Of a stretch of DNA of 18,657 bases, positions 1 to 6,983 are shown piece by piece. The DNA lies in contig JAFDAW010000062.1 of NCBI GenBank assembly GCA_019313605.1, forward strand, positions 1-18,657, written 5' to 3'. The notes beneath the pieces are model-generated. The model made no database searches and was not told where the DNA came from. It saw nothing but the letters and a program-made list of their open reading frames with translations. Both the position numbers and the translations under genes were made by a program. Source of the DNA: Deltaproteobacteria bacterium (lineage in GTDB: Bacteria > Myxococcota_A > UBA9160 > SMWR01). Within the stretch, counting starts at the first letter, position 1, and each line of letters opens with the position of its first letter.

Positions 1-1341
1 GACGATCTCCGTCTGCTCGCCCATCACCGAGATTGACAGCTTGTTGTCGCCGGTAGCAGAGACCGTTGCGTCGTCGAAGCCCAGGAACATGACCTTCTCG
101 ATGCTCTCGAATGGGGCCCGACTCATCCGGTACCAGCCGGTGAATCGACTCGCACGATCCGCGAAGTCCGGCGGCGGATCAACGCGCGCCGCCTTCGGTT
201 CCGGGAAGTACCGGTTGAGAAAGACCCTGACGATCTCGCTCCGCGCATCCCCGCCGCTCTCGCTGTTGAAAGAAACGAAGATGCCGACGTCTTCCTCCGG
301 AAGCAGTACGAGATCACTGTGGAAGTAGGCGAGGTCACCCCCGTGGGCGATGGCCCGTCGGCCGTTTGCATTCACCTCGTAGAAACCGTGAGCCACCGAA
401 AGAATTCTGGGGTCCGGCGCGAAGAGCCGACTGTGCATCTTCCTCGCTGTCGCTTCTTCGAGGATGCGGCTTTCGCCGTAACGGCCGAGCTGGAGGTGGG
501 CGAGCATAAAACGCGCCATGTCGCCCGCGCTGGCGCTCATGGCACCATCGGCCACAGCGGGATCAAACTCGAAATCCTGGACATGATGCTCGCCCGAATA
601 AAACGAGTGACCGGCGGCGAGATCGGCTTCGAGTTCGGGCGGTACCGGTTGCCGGAACGTGCTGTAGTTCATCCCCAGCGGCGCGAAGATCTTTTCCTCG
701 ACGTACTGCTCGAATGGCAGACCGGAAACCCGCTCGACGATGTAACCGGCGAGACCCGCTCCGAAGTTGGAGTAGGCACTCACCTCTCCGGGAGGCCACA
801 CCCTGGCGGGGATGTTATTCGCCAGCACTTCACCGATTGGGCCCAGGCCCTCGATGCCATAGGCGAAGAGCCCGCGATACCGATCCTCGAACCCGGCGGT
901 GTGCGTCAGGAGATGAGTGAGCGTGATCGGCTCCGGGAAGGATGCCGGGATCTCGAAGTCGAGATAGGTGTTCACGTCCTCGTCGAGGTCCAACTTTCCC
1001 AGTTCCCAGAGCTGCATCACCGCAGTCCAGGCAAAGAGTTTGGAGATCGAAGCGATCCGGAACATGGAGGTGGACGCGACGACTTCAGAGCCTTCCTCGG
1101 CGTTGGCGAGGCCGTAGCCCTTGGCGAAGAACAGCTCGCCATCCTTGACCACCGCGACGGTCCCGCCCGCAACGTCGTGCGTTTCCAACAGGGCAGCCAC
1201 TGCGCCGTCGATGAAGGCTTCCAGCTCCGCCGGATCGGTCAGGAGGGAAGCACCGTCGAGGCCGGCTGCCCCATCGGGCAGCCGAGCAGAGGCGCTCGAG
1301 CCGAGCAAAAGGATCAGCGCGACGATCATCGACTGCTTCAT
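1..1341 (-). CDS. Secreted serine hydrolase, class C beta-lactamase-like (partial, C-terminus beyond window)
   Basis: Penicillin-binding-protein/class C beta-lactamase-fold hydrolase; substrate unknown (esterase, D-Ala-D-Ala peptidase or beta-lactamase are all possible). The reading frame is open from an ATG at 1341 to the left edge, 447 codons without a stop. Residues 1-18 form a signal peptide (MKQS, hydrophobic run, SSASA cleavage site), so the protein acts outside the cytoplasm. Motifs in family order: SISK with nucleophile Ser98 and Lys101, YSN at 190-192, and HGG at 333-335 in place of KTG, as in many esterase-like members. The sequence after HGG continues into a C-terminal extension. 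A weak GAAGG lies about 9 nt before the ATG. It is downstream of moaA on the same strand, but a 115-nt gap makes co-transcription uncertain. The fold and catalytic motifs are seen directly; the substrate cannot be told. Confidence 0.88.
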   Translation of the reverse strand, partial: MKQSMIVALILLLGSSASARLPDGAAGLDGASLLTDPAELEAFIDGAVAALLETHDVAGGTVAVVKDGELFFAKGYGLANAEEGSEVVASTSMFRIASISKLFAWTAVMQLWELGKLDLDEDVNTYLDFEIPASFPEPITLTHLLTHTAGFEDRYRGLFAYGIEGLGPIGEVLANNIPARVWPPGEVSAYSNFGAGLAGYIVERVSGLPFEQYVEEKIFAPLGMNYSTFRQPVPPELEADLAAGHSFYSGEHHVQDFEFDPAVADGAMSASAGDMARFMLAHLQLGRYGESRILEEATARKMHSRLFAPDPRILSVAHGFYEVNANGRRAIAHGGDLAYFHSDLVLLPEEDVGIFVSFNSESGGDARSEIVRVFLNRYFPEPKAARVDPPPDFADRASRFTGWYRMSRAPFESIEKVMFLGFDDATVSATGDNKLSISVMGEQTEIV

Positions 1342-1394
1342 TGGACGACCTTCGGAAATCGCGACCTCGGTTTTCCGAACATGGATTGCCTCGC

Positions 1395-1424
1395 GGCATC
1401 GCAGGGACGGGCATCGCAGGGACG
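1395..1424. repeat. Perfect 15-bp tandem duplication
   Basis: The 15-mer GGCATCGCAGGGACG occurs twice head to tail, at 1395-1409 and 1410-1424, in the gap between the moaA stop and the serine hydrolase start. It looks like a slippage duplication. No function is evident. Confidence 0.8.
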
Positions 1425-1456
1425 TTGCTGAATATTCACCAACCTCCTCCGCCTAT

Positions 1457-2485
1457 CTATCCGCCGATCTGGTACATCTCGATCTTGGCCTTGTGGGTCG
1501 ACGAATCGCCGCTTGCGGTGAGTTCGGCACGCTCTTCCGAATAGCGATCGATTCGCTTTGTCCAGACACCCTCGATGAGTTTGCGCAGCTCATCGTCCGA
1601 GGCGCCCGCGCGGAGCGGCGTGCGCAGATCGGCACCGCCGGCTGCAAAGAGGCAGGTAACGAGCTTGCCCTCGATGGTGAGACGCGCGCGTGTGCAATCT
1701 CCGCAGAAGGGTTCGCTGACCGAGGCAATGATTCCGATCTCACCGCTGCCGTCGCGGTAGCGATAGCGGTTGGCGACTTCTCCGCGGTAGTTGCGGTCAA
1801 CGGGCTCGATCGGAAACTCCGCACCGATTCGCTCGACGATCTCGGCCGCGGTCACGACCTGGGAGAGATCCCATCCATTCAAAGTTCCGACATCCATGAA
1901 TTCGATGAAGCGAACGATGTGGCCCGTTCCGCGGTACGCGCGTGCGAGATCGACGAGGGTGTGGTCGTTGACGCCGTGCTGCACCACGCAATTGATCTTG
2001 ATCTTCCCGATCCCCGCGCGGTCCGCGGCATCGATACCCGCGACAACGCGCTGCGGGCCAAAAGTGCGGCCGTTCATCTGCCTGAAGACTTCTTCATCGA
2101 GGCTGTCGAGACTCACCGTAATGCGTTCGAGTCCGGCTTCCCGCAACACTGCGGCCTGTTCCTCGAGCAGATAGCCGTTGGTGGTGAGTGCGAAATCGTG
2201 CTGGCCTGGGATCGCCGCCAATCGCTCGATCAAACTCGGCAACTCGTGGCGAAGCAGCGGCTCACCACCGGTGATTCGCAGTTTTTCGACGCCGAGATCG
2301 ACGAAGAGGCACGCGAGCCGCTCGATCTCCTCGAAGCTCAAGAGTTCAGCTTTCGGCAGGAACTGATAGTTCTCGCCGTAGAGTTCCGCGGGCATGCAGT
2401 AGGGACAGCGGAAATTGCAGCGGTCGGTGACCGAGATCCGGAGATCGTGGATCGGTCGACCGAGTTTGTCGGCGCAGGGGGGCAC
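1457..2485 (-). CDS. moaA: GTP 3',8-cyclase MoaA (molybdenum cofactor biosynthesis)
   Basis: Radical SAM enzyme that, with MoaC, turns GTP into cyclic pyranopterin monophosphate, the first step of molybdenum cofactor synthesis, in the cytoplasm. The 342-aa length is normal for MoaA. The N-terminal SAM cluster motif CNFRCPYC gives Cys23, Cys27 and Cys30. The ITGGEP SAM-binding motif is at 71-76. The C-terminal substrate cluster has Cys261, Cys264 and Cys278, the CxxC-x13-C spacing typical of MoaA, and the chain ends in the conserved Gly-Gly tail (QIGG). The start is GTG at 2485, supported by GAGGAA 4-5 nt upstream and by an in-frame stop only 13 codons further up. No other moa, moe or mog gene is in the window. 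All signature residues are present, so it should be functional. Confidence 0.97.
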   Translation of the reverse strand: MPPCADKLGRPIHDLRISVTDRCNFRCPYCMPAELYGENYQFLPKAELLSFEEIERLACLFVDLGVEKLRITGGEPLLRHELPSLIERLAAIPGQHDFALTTNGYLLEEQAAVLREAGLERITVSLDSLDEEVFRQMNGRTFGPQRVVAGIDAADRAGIGKIKINCVVQHGVNDHTLVDLARAYRGTGHIVRFIEFMDVGTLNGWDLSQVVTAAEIVERIGAEFPIEPVDRNYRGEVANRYRYRDGSGEIGIIASVSEPFCGDCTRARLTIEGKLVTCLFAAGGADLRTPLRAGASDDELRKLIEGVWTKRIDRYSEERAELTASGDSSTHKAKIEMYQIGG

Positions 2486-2507
2486 GGTTTCCTCGTTTGC
2501 GCTGGAG

Positions 2508-2544
2508 CCGGATGCGCGCGCCGCTCAGCGGGTCGCGCATCCGG
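2508..2544 (-). promoter_or_regulatory. Strong hairpin between the DUF1232 gene and moaA
   Basis: An 11-bp perfect inverted repeat, CCGGATGCGCG (2508-2518) and CGCGCATCCGG (2534-2544), encloses a 15-nt loop that holds a second small stem (CCGC/GCGG). It starts 21 nt after the DUF1232 stop and ends 22 nt before the moaA GTG. No U-tract follows on the minus strand, so it is not a classic intrinsic terminator. An mRNA-processing or stability element, an attenuator-like leader or a protein-bound palindrome would all fit. Confidence 0.55.
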
Positions 2545-2565
2545 ACGGATCGGGCTCGATGCCGA

Positions 2566-3135
2566 TCAGAACAGCTTCACCGGCGAGCGGGATCCTCCGC
2601 CGCGGCTGCTGCGGTCGCGCCGACGTCGTCGACGCATCCGCGAGTGCAGCTGGCCGCGCCGCGCGGTGAGCCAGGTTTCGCGCGAGGCCATCGCATCCTT
2701 GCGGCCGAGCAGCTTCTCTTTGCTCGATCGGTATTTGCAGAAGTCGTCGTAAGCCTCGATCTCGTGTTTCAGATCCTGGACGACGAGCTCGATCATGATC
2801 GCGTCGTCGAGGTAACCGAGCCCCGGGATGCGGTCGGGAATCAGATCCTCACCTTCCGCGAAGTAGACCAGGCCGTCCGCCACCCGAGAGCGATCCTTGC
2901 CCTCCATGTCCCACTCTTTGTCCTCGAGCATCTTGACCATGCGCTCGAGACTCTCGAGCCGCTGCACGACGAACCCCGCGGCGCTCGCGCCGCGAATCTC
3001 TTCGATCAGCGCCCGGACTCCGGTGATCAGCTTCGATTCCTCGATGCCGGCGCTCTTCGCGCGCACCTCGTTGATGATGCGCTTGAAATATTTCAGGTCC
3101 TTGTCGCTGAGTTCGAAGGTGATCTTCATCGGCAT
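2566..3135 (-). CDS. DUF1232 (YkvA-like) protein with arginine-rich tail
   Basis: 189-aa protein of unknown function. Residues about 80-135 carry the DUF1232 signature, seen here as DLIPDRIPGLGYLDDAIMI; this short hydrophobic segment is found in many bacterial proteins and is thought to be membrane-associated. The N-terminal half (about 8-75) is charged and helical, with possible coiled coil in LESLERMVKMLEDKEW. The last 35 residues are highly basic, with a run of six arginines near residue 155, unlike the rest of the protein; this could contact nucleic acid or acidic lipid. The ATG at 3135 has GGGGAG 9 nt upstream; the second Met, two codons on, is an alternative. It lies 80 nt upstream of moaA on the same strand, with a strong hairpin between. 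Domain assignment is good; the role is unknown. Confidence 0.82.
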   Translation of the reverse strand: MPMKITFELSDKDLKYFKRIINEVRAKSAGIEESKLITGVRALIEEIRGASAAGFVVQRLESLERMVKMLEDKEWDMEGKDRSRVADGLVYFAEGEDLIPDRIPGLGYLDDAIMIELVVQDLKHEIEAYDDFCKYRSSKEKLLGRKDAMASRETWLTARRGQLHSRMRRRRRRDRSSRGGGSRSPVKLF

Positions 3136-3462
3136 AGCTTACGCTCCCCATTCTTCACAGGTCTTCGCAGACCTCAAATCCCAAACTCTCAATTCCTCGT
3201 CGGAGGATTCGGCGCACACATCCTCGCACGTACCGATGCGGCTGCAGCCCGGCGCCAGATCCCGACCGGGATCCAGAGCGCTTGATTCTATCGGGTCCGG
3301 ATCCAGAGCGGGAGGCCGCCTTTTCACGACCGCAGACCCTGGGTGATCTCAGAAACGCGGCCCCGGCCTCTGCCCGATTCGCCGCGCACTGGACCTACCC
3401 CAGAAATGCGCGACCCCGGCGTTGGCCGGGGCCGTCGCACTCAAATTTTTTTGTGGCCCGAA
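3136..3462. other. 327-nt gap without a gene; short repeats and hairpins
   Basis: No convincing coding sequence on either strand. Contents: a 6-bp hairpin AGGTCT-TCGC-AGACCT at 3159-3174, 24 nt upstream of the DUF1232 start; a hairpin GATCCC-GACC-GGGATC at 3258-3273; the 12-mer GGATCCAGAGCG twice, at 3269-3280 and 3299-3310; and the GC-rich hairpin at 3414-3431 described separately. A minus-strand TAGAAT box (3285-3290) resembles a -10 element for the DUF1232 gene, but I see no matching -35. Confidence 0.5.
3414..3431 (-). terminator. Possible terminator after the cold shock gene
   Basis: A perfect 7-bp stem CCCCGGC/GCCGGGG with a 4-nt loop lies 31 nt past the csp stop codon. On the minus strand it is followed by TCGCGCATTTC, which lacks a proper U-tract. 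On the plus strand a run of seven T follows after 16 nt, but no plus-strand gene ends here. The call rests on stem strength and position only. Confidence 0.4.
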
Positions 3463-3666
3463 CTAGGCGGGGCGCACGTTCGTGGCTTCGGGTCCCTTTC
3501 GACCCTGCCCCGACTCATACTCGACCTTCTGGCCGTCCTGCAGGGACTTGAACCCGTCGCCCCCGATGTTCGAAAAGTGAACGAACAGGTCGTCCCCTCC
3601 GTCGTCCGGAGTAATGAATCCGTAACCCTTCTCGTCGCTGAACCACTTCACGGTGCCAATAGCCAA
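3463..3666 (-). CDS. Cold shock protein, CspA family
   Basis: 67-aa single cold-shock domain, the standard length for the family. It binds single-stranded RNA/DNA and acts as an RNA chaperone or antiterminator in the cytoplasm. RNP1 is KGYGFI (13-18) and RNP2 is LFVHF (27-31); the N-terminus reads MAIGTVKWF, as in typical CspA. The start is TTG at 3666, chosen because it gives exactly this N-terminus and has AGGAGAG close upstream; reading from an upstream ATG would add 45 residues foreign to the family. The gene is monocistronic, with a promoter-like site at 3770-3798 giving a leader near 100 nt. Long leaders are common in cold-inducible csp genes, though induction is not shown here. Confidence 0.95.
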   Translation of the reverse strand: MAIGTVKWFSDEKGYGFITPDDGGDDLFVHFSNIGGDGFKSLQDGQKVEYESGQGRKGPEATNVRPA

Positions 3667-3769
3667 CTTACTCTCCTCACTTGCGTCTACTGCGGAACCC
3701 AGATGTCCTGGCCGCTGCTTGCGCTCATTGCACGATTGCGAAACCCAGGTATCGAGGCCGCAGAGGCGA

Positions 3770-3798
3770 ATCCTACAGGAATCGCGCAATTGAGTCAG
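3770..3798 (-). promoter_or_regulatory. Candidate sigma70-type promoter of the cold shock gene
   Basis: On the minus strand, CTGACT (-35, 3793-3798, 4/6 match) and TAGGAT (-10, 3770-3775, 4/6 match) are separated by exactly 17 nt. Transcription would begin near 3763, leaving about 97 nt of untranslated leader before the TTG start. Match quality is moderate; spacing and position are the main support. Confidence 0.45.
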
Positions 3799-3871
3799 CA
3801 AAATTCCTAGCGCCTGTGTTGAAAACCACCCGGTTCTTCTTGAATCTCGGCCGTCTCACCCACCGCCCGGA

Positions 3872-4083
3872 TCAGATCGCGTCGAGCCCCCGCTCGAGCG
3901 CCGCGACCAGCTGGTCCGCGTTGGCCTTGCTGAAAACCAAGGGCGGCCTGATCTCGAGGGTGTTGCGGTGCGCCCCGAAGTGTCGATCCACCACGCCCCT
4001 TGCGCGCAAACCGCGTGAAGCGAGCGGTCGTAGAACAGGCCCAGGCCCGGTCCGAGCCGCTCGACACGTCGCGCGAGCAGCGC
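3872..4083 (-). pseudogene. Remnant of a class III aminotransferase domain (both ends kept, middle deleted)
   Basis: Directly after the TAG that ends the upstream gene, the same frame continues with about 38 residues that look like the start of the aminotransferase domain of the known APH-M23-aminotransferase fusions: ALLARRVERLGPGLGLFYD, then GAWWIDTSGR. Near 3969-3977 the match jumps to another frame and resumes as the domain's last 34 residues, AHRNTLEIRPPLVFSKANAD to GLDAI, with a TGA at 3872-3874. A complete domain is about 400-450 residues, so roughly 350 codons are missing, including the PLP-binding lysine region. No aminotransferase activity can remain. The joint lies in GGGGCGCACCGC, where either frame fits, which suggests deletion at a short sequence similarity. 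Confidence 0.75.
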
Positions 4084-5766
4084 CTAGATATCGTCTTCCT
4101 GCGCTGCGAAGGCCTCTTGGGGAATCGCGAGGATCGCGTTCGGATCGGGCGAGAGATCGCACCAGACATCCCATTTGCTGGGATCACAAACGCGCGGAAA
4201 GCCTCCGGAAACCTCGAGCAGATCGGTCAGGATCTGGAAGTGAATCGGCGCGCCGCAATCTGAAACCCGACCGATCGGGCCGCCCTTTTCGACGGAATCT
4301 CCGAGCTGAAGGCCACCCAACTCCGCTTCGGCGAGGTTTCCGTAACAGGTGTAGAAGCAGACACCGTCCGAAACATCGTGCTCGAGAATCAAGTCGCGAA
4401 GGCCGGGCTTCGATTCCACTGGGTCGAGCCGCTGAACGACACCCGCAAGCGGTGCGTGGATCGCGCAGCCAGGTCGCGCCAATAAATCGGTTCCGAGGTG
4501 CAGAGCGCCGCTTTCGGACGCGCCACCCGCCGTATCCGCGCCGCAGCCGGGCGCGCCATGGGGATGGAAGCCGACGTCGATCACGTCGAAGAGCGCGCCG
4601 GAATCTCGGCCCGCATCGCTCCCCATCTCTGCAATCTGCTCGGCCGATAGAACGCGCTTGCGAATGGGTGCAAAATCCCGGTCGAACAGCGGTCCGATTT
4701 CCGCCGCGTGACCGCTTAGCCAGGCCGCGACACGCGGCGCGTTTGGCGACGTGGGCAAGCTGCAGGCGTTGCGCAGACAGGCGTGAAAGAAATCCGACTT
4801 CCGGTCCAGGAGCCAGCCAAACATCGTCGAGTACTCGTCGAATCCAGCGGTGATGTAGGCTCGGTTTTCGGGATGATCGGCGACGCGCCAAGCCGCGACC
4901 GTGATGGTCATGGCTGTCCGTGCCGCCACCAGGTCGAATACCACGGCAATCTCATCGGCGTTGAGCGGCTCGACCGCGCAATAGCCCGCCATGATATCCA
5001 TCGCAGTACCGAAGGGATCGTCGACCTCGACGATCAGTTCGCAGATCGGTACGGCGAGGTCGCAGACGAGCGGCGCGTGAATCATGTCGCCGAAGTCGAT
5101 CACACCCACGACTCGGTCGCCGTCGACGAGTGTGTTGTTGCAGCTGACATCGTTGTGAATCACCTGGGCACGCATACCCTCGAGAGCGGGCAACACCTGC
5201 TCCGCGAGCCGGTCGAGCACGCCCTCGACCTTGCGGCGAAGGTCGGGGGACTCGATGTAATGGATTCGCTCGCGAAGTGAGGGCGCTTGAGTGAGGTCCC
5301 AGAGCAGCTCGGGGCGCGCGGCGGGGTGAAAGAAGCCGCGCAAAGCCTGGCCGAGCCGGGCCGCGCTCGCGCCGACGTCGCGCATAAGAGCCCTAGACGG
5401 CTGAGCGTCGCCGAGCAACCCACCTGGCAGATAGCTGAGCAGGCGTGTGATGAAGCGCCTCCCGTCCGCGCCTTCGACCACACAACTGGGGGCGCCCTCA
5501 GCGGTGGCTACGAGATGAGGAACCGGGAGTTCCGGATTTACGCGCGCAATGTGCAGCAATCCTTTGGTCTGGAAATCGAGAACGGCTGGATCCTCGGCGG
5601 GATTCGCGATCTTCAGCACATACTCTCGACCGTCACCGGAAAGCAGGTGAAAATTCTGATCGCGTTCGCTTACGAGTGGGCGAGTCGACCCACTAACACC
5701 AAAGAATTGTTTGGCTATCCCCTCGGCTTCTGCGAGCGAAAAGTCGGGGGCCTTGGCTTCCAGCAC
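4084..5766 (-). CDS. APH-type phosphotransferase / M23-fold protein, truncated from a three-domain aminotransferase fusion
   Basis: 560 aa from a GTG at 5766; a GTG at 5799 with GGAG 10 nt before it is an alternative start. Residues about 10-330 are an aminoglycoside-phosphotransferase-fold kinase: VLKIANP (Lys52), the Brenner motif HNDVSCNN (His204, Asp206, Asn211) and the DFG-like IDFGD with Asp224. Residues about 395-545 are an M23 metallopeptidase fold: HLGTD supplies zinc ligands His423 and Asp427, and His509 is the third. The usual catalytic histidines are gone: YGHL reads YGN (Asn477), and the first His of HxH is Pro507. In the known family a class III aminotransferase follows; here a TAG stops translation exactly at that joint (DDI-stop-ALLARR). 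Relatives are annotated as aminotransferases, with substrates such as hydroxylysine or phosphoethanolamine in the related AGXT2L enzymes. The kinase may still work; the whole protein is probably decaying. Confidence 0.75.
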   Translation of the reverse strand: MLEAKAPDFSLAEAEGIAKQFFGVSGSTRPLVSERDQNFHLLSGDGREYVLKIANPAEDPAVLDFQTKGLLHIARVNPELPVPHLVATAEGAPSCVVEGADGRRFITRLLSYLPGGLLGDAQPSRALMRDVGASAARLGQALRGFFHPAARPELLWDLTQAPSLRERIHYIESPDLRRKVEGVLDRLAEQVLPALEGMRAQVIHNDVSCNNTLVDGDRVVGVIDFGDMIHAPLVCDLAVPICELIVEVDDPFGTAMDIMAGYCAVEPLNADEIAVVFDLVAARTAMTITVAAWRVADHPENRAYITAGFDEYSTMFGWLLDRKSDFFHACLRNACSLPTSPNAPRVAAWLSGHAAEIGPLFDRDFAPIRKRVLSAEQIAEMGSDAGRDSGALFDVIDVGFHPHGAPGCGADTAGGASESGALHLGTDLLARPGCAIHAPLAGVVQRLDPVESKPGLRDLILEHDVSDGVCFYTCYGNLAEAELGGLQLGDSVEKGGPIGRVSDCGAPIHFQILTDLLEVSGGFPRVCDPSKWDVWCDLSPDPNAILAIPQEAFAAQEDDI

Positions 5767-5842
5767 ACTCGTGGGTCGAGAATCGGGCGCAGAGGACACG
5801 GCTGTCGGGCTCCGAGAATGGGAAGCGGAACTGTAGCGGATG

Positions 5843-5881
5843 CGGGCGCCCCTCAAACGGGGTGGTAAGCTACGGCGCCCG
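5843..5881. promoter_or_regulatory. 8-bp inverted repeat in the divergent promoter region
   Basis: CGGGCGCC (5843-5850) and GGCGCCCG (5874-5881) form a perfect inverted repeat around 23 nt. The interior holds a smaller CCCC/GGGG stem. It sits between the divergently read fusion-protein gene and the dehydrogenase gene, 43 nt before the latter's ATG. It could be an operator or a leader hairpin; no regulator is encoded beside it. Confidence 0.35.
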
Positions 5882-5923
5882 ACGGACAGGTGGCGACCGC
5901 CAGCGCAACAGGAGGCACTCCCG

Positions 5924-6949
5924 ATGACTGGAAAAATTTTCGTCACCCGACGGATTCGCGATGCCGGGCTCGATTTGCTCAGCGATGCCGGAGTCGAACT
6001 GCGGGTCTGGCCCGGCGCCGAGGAAGCCTGCCCGAGCCGGGAAGAGGTACTCGAAGGTGTGCGCTGGGCGGACGTCGTGCTCTCGGTGCTCACGGAATCC
6101 ATCGACCGCGAGGTGATGGAGGCGAATTCGCGGCTGCGCGGCGTCGCCAACTTTGCGGTGGGTTTCGACAACATCGACGTGCCGGTGGCCACCGAGTTGG
6201 GCATCCCCGTGAGCAACACCCCGGGTGTGCTGACGGATACGACCGCGGACCTCACCTGGGCGCTGTTGCTGTCGGCAGCGCGAAACGTCGCAGTCGGAGA
6301 CACCTACATGCGCGGCGGAAACTACAAGGCCTGGGGCCCCAACATGCTGCTCGGCGAAGACGTATCGGCGGGCGGTGACGGTCGGCAGAAGGTGCTCGGG
6401 ATCCTCGGCTTCGGCCGGATCGGCCAGGCCGTTGCACGACGCGCGTTGGGCTTCGACATGCGCGTGCTCGCGTACGATCCGTTTGCGCGCGAGGCCATCG
6501 AAGCAGACGACCAGGCCGAGTGGGCCGACCTCGACGAACTCCTACGCGAAAGTGACTTCGTAAGCGTTCACACGCTGCTCTCGGAGGACACCCGCCACTT
6601 GATCGGCGAGCGCGAACTCTCGCTGATGAAGTCAACCGCCTACTTGATCAACGCCGCCCGCGGTCCGATCGTCGACGAAGAAGCTCTGGTGCAGGCGCTG
6701 CGCGAGAAGATTATTGCCGGTGCCGGCCTGGACGTCTACGAACGCGAGCCCGCGATGGCGGAAGGTCTCGCAGAGCTCGAGAACGCGATCCTGCTTCCCC
6801 ATCTCGGAAGCGCGACCCGCGGCACCCGCAACCTGATGGCGACGAAGGCCGCCACCAATGCGCTGGCAATGCTGAAGGGTGAGCGCGCGCCCAATTGTCT
6901 GAATCCCGAGGTCTACGACGGCGAGGCGTATCGCAAGCGATCGGGTTGA
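5924..6949 (+). CDS. D-2-hydroxyacid dehydrogenase, glyoxylate/hydroxypyruvate reductase-like
   Basis: 341-aa NAD(P)-dependent oxidoreductase of the D-isomer-specific 2-hydroxyacid dehydrogenase family. It most likely reduces glyoxylate or hydroxypyruvate to glycolate or D-glycerate in the cytoplasm. The substrate-domain signature AVGFDNIDVP is at 78-87. The Rossmann motif GFGRIG is at 162-167. The catalytic triad is intact: Arg246 (NAARGP), Glu275 (YEREP) and His293 (LPHLGSAT). The ATG at 5924 follows AGGAGG at 8 nt; an upstream in-frame ATG at 5840 would add 28 residues foreign to the family. The gene stands alone on the plus strand, divergent from the fusion-protein gene and convergent with the HAD gene, 34 nt from it. 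The stretch from 139 to 157 before the Rossmann motif is slightly longer and richer in Gly than usual. Exact substrate is inferred from overall resemblance only. Confidence 0.92.
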   Translation: MTGKIFVTRRIRDAGLDLLSDAGVELRVWPGAEEACPSREEVLEGVRWADVVLSVLTESIDREVMEANSRLRGVANFAVGFDNIDVPVATELGIPVSNTPGVLTDTTADLTWALLLSAARNVAVGDTYMRGGNYKAWGPNMLLGEDVSAGGDGRQKVLGILGFGRIGQAVARRALGFDMRVLAYDPFAREAIEADDQAEWADLDELLRESDFVSVHTLLSEDTRHLIGERELSLMKSTAYLINAARGPIVDEEALVQALREKIIAGAGLDVYEREPAMAEGLAELENAILLPHLGSATRGTRNLMATKAATNALAMLKGERAPNCLNPEVYDGEAYRKRSG

Positions 6950-6983
6950 ACGCCAACGCGTACCCGAGCGCTGTGGGCTGAAG

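Noticed and set aside
1424..1432. GTTGCTGAA, similar to the end of the foldback element
   Set aside because: Only nine bases match and no partner end is nearby; chance is a sufficient explanation.
2486..2565. Molybdenum-cofactor riboswitch upstream of moaA
   Set aside because: The gap is only 80 nt with one main hairpin, whereas that riboswitch class is larger and multi-stemmed.
319..2752. Long plus-strand open frames of several hundred codons opposite the serine hydrolase and moaA genes
   Set aside because: They are antisense to genes with intact catalytic motifs, their translations have no recognisable domain, and such frames are expected opposite GC-rich genes.
4084..4086. TAG read through as an amino acid (altered code)
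   Set aside because: TAG and TGA both act as normal stops at the ends of intact genes here (csp, aldolase and glycosyltransferase for TAG; htpG and moaA's neighbour for TGA), and the downstream domain is deleted anyway.
3681..4853. 390-codon plus-strand frame across the csp upstream region and the fusion remnant
   Set aside because: Extremely Arg/Ser/Pro-rich without domains, and the minus strand explains the region better.
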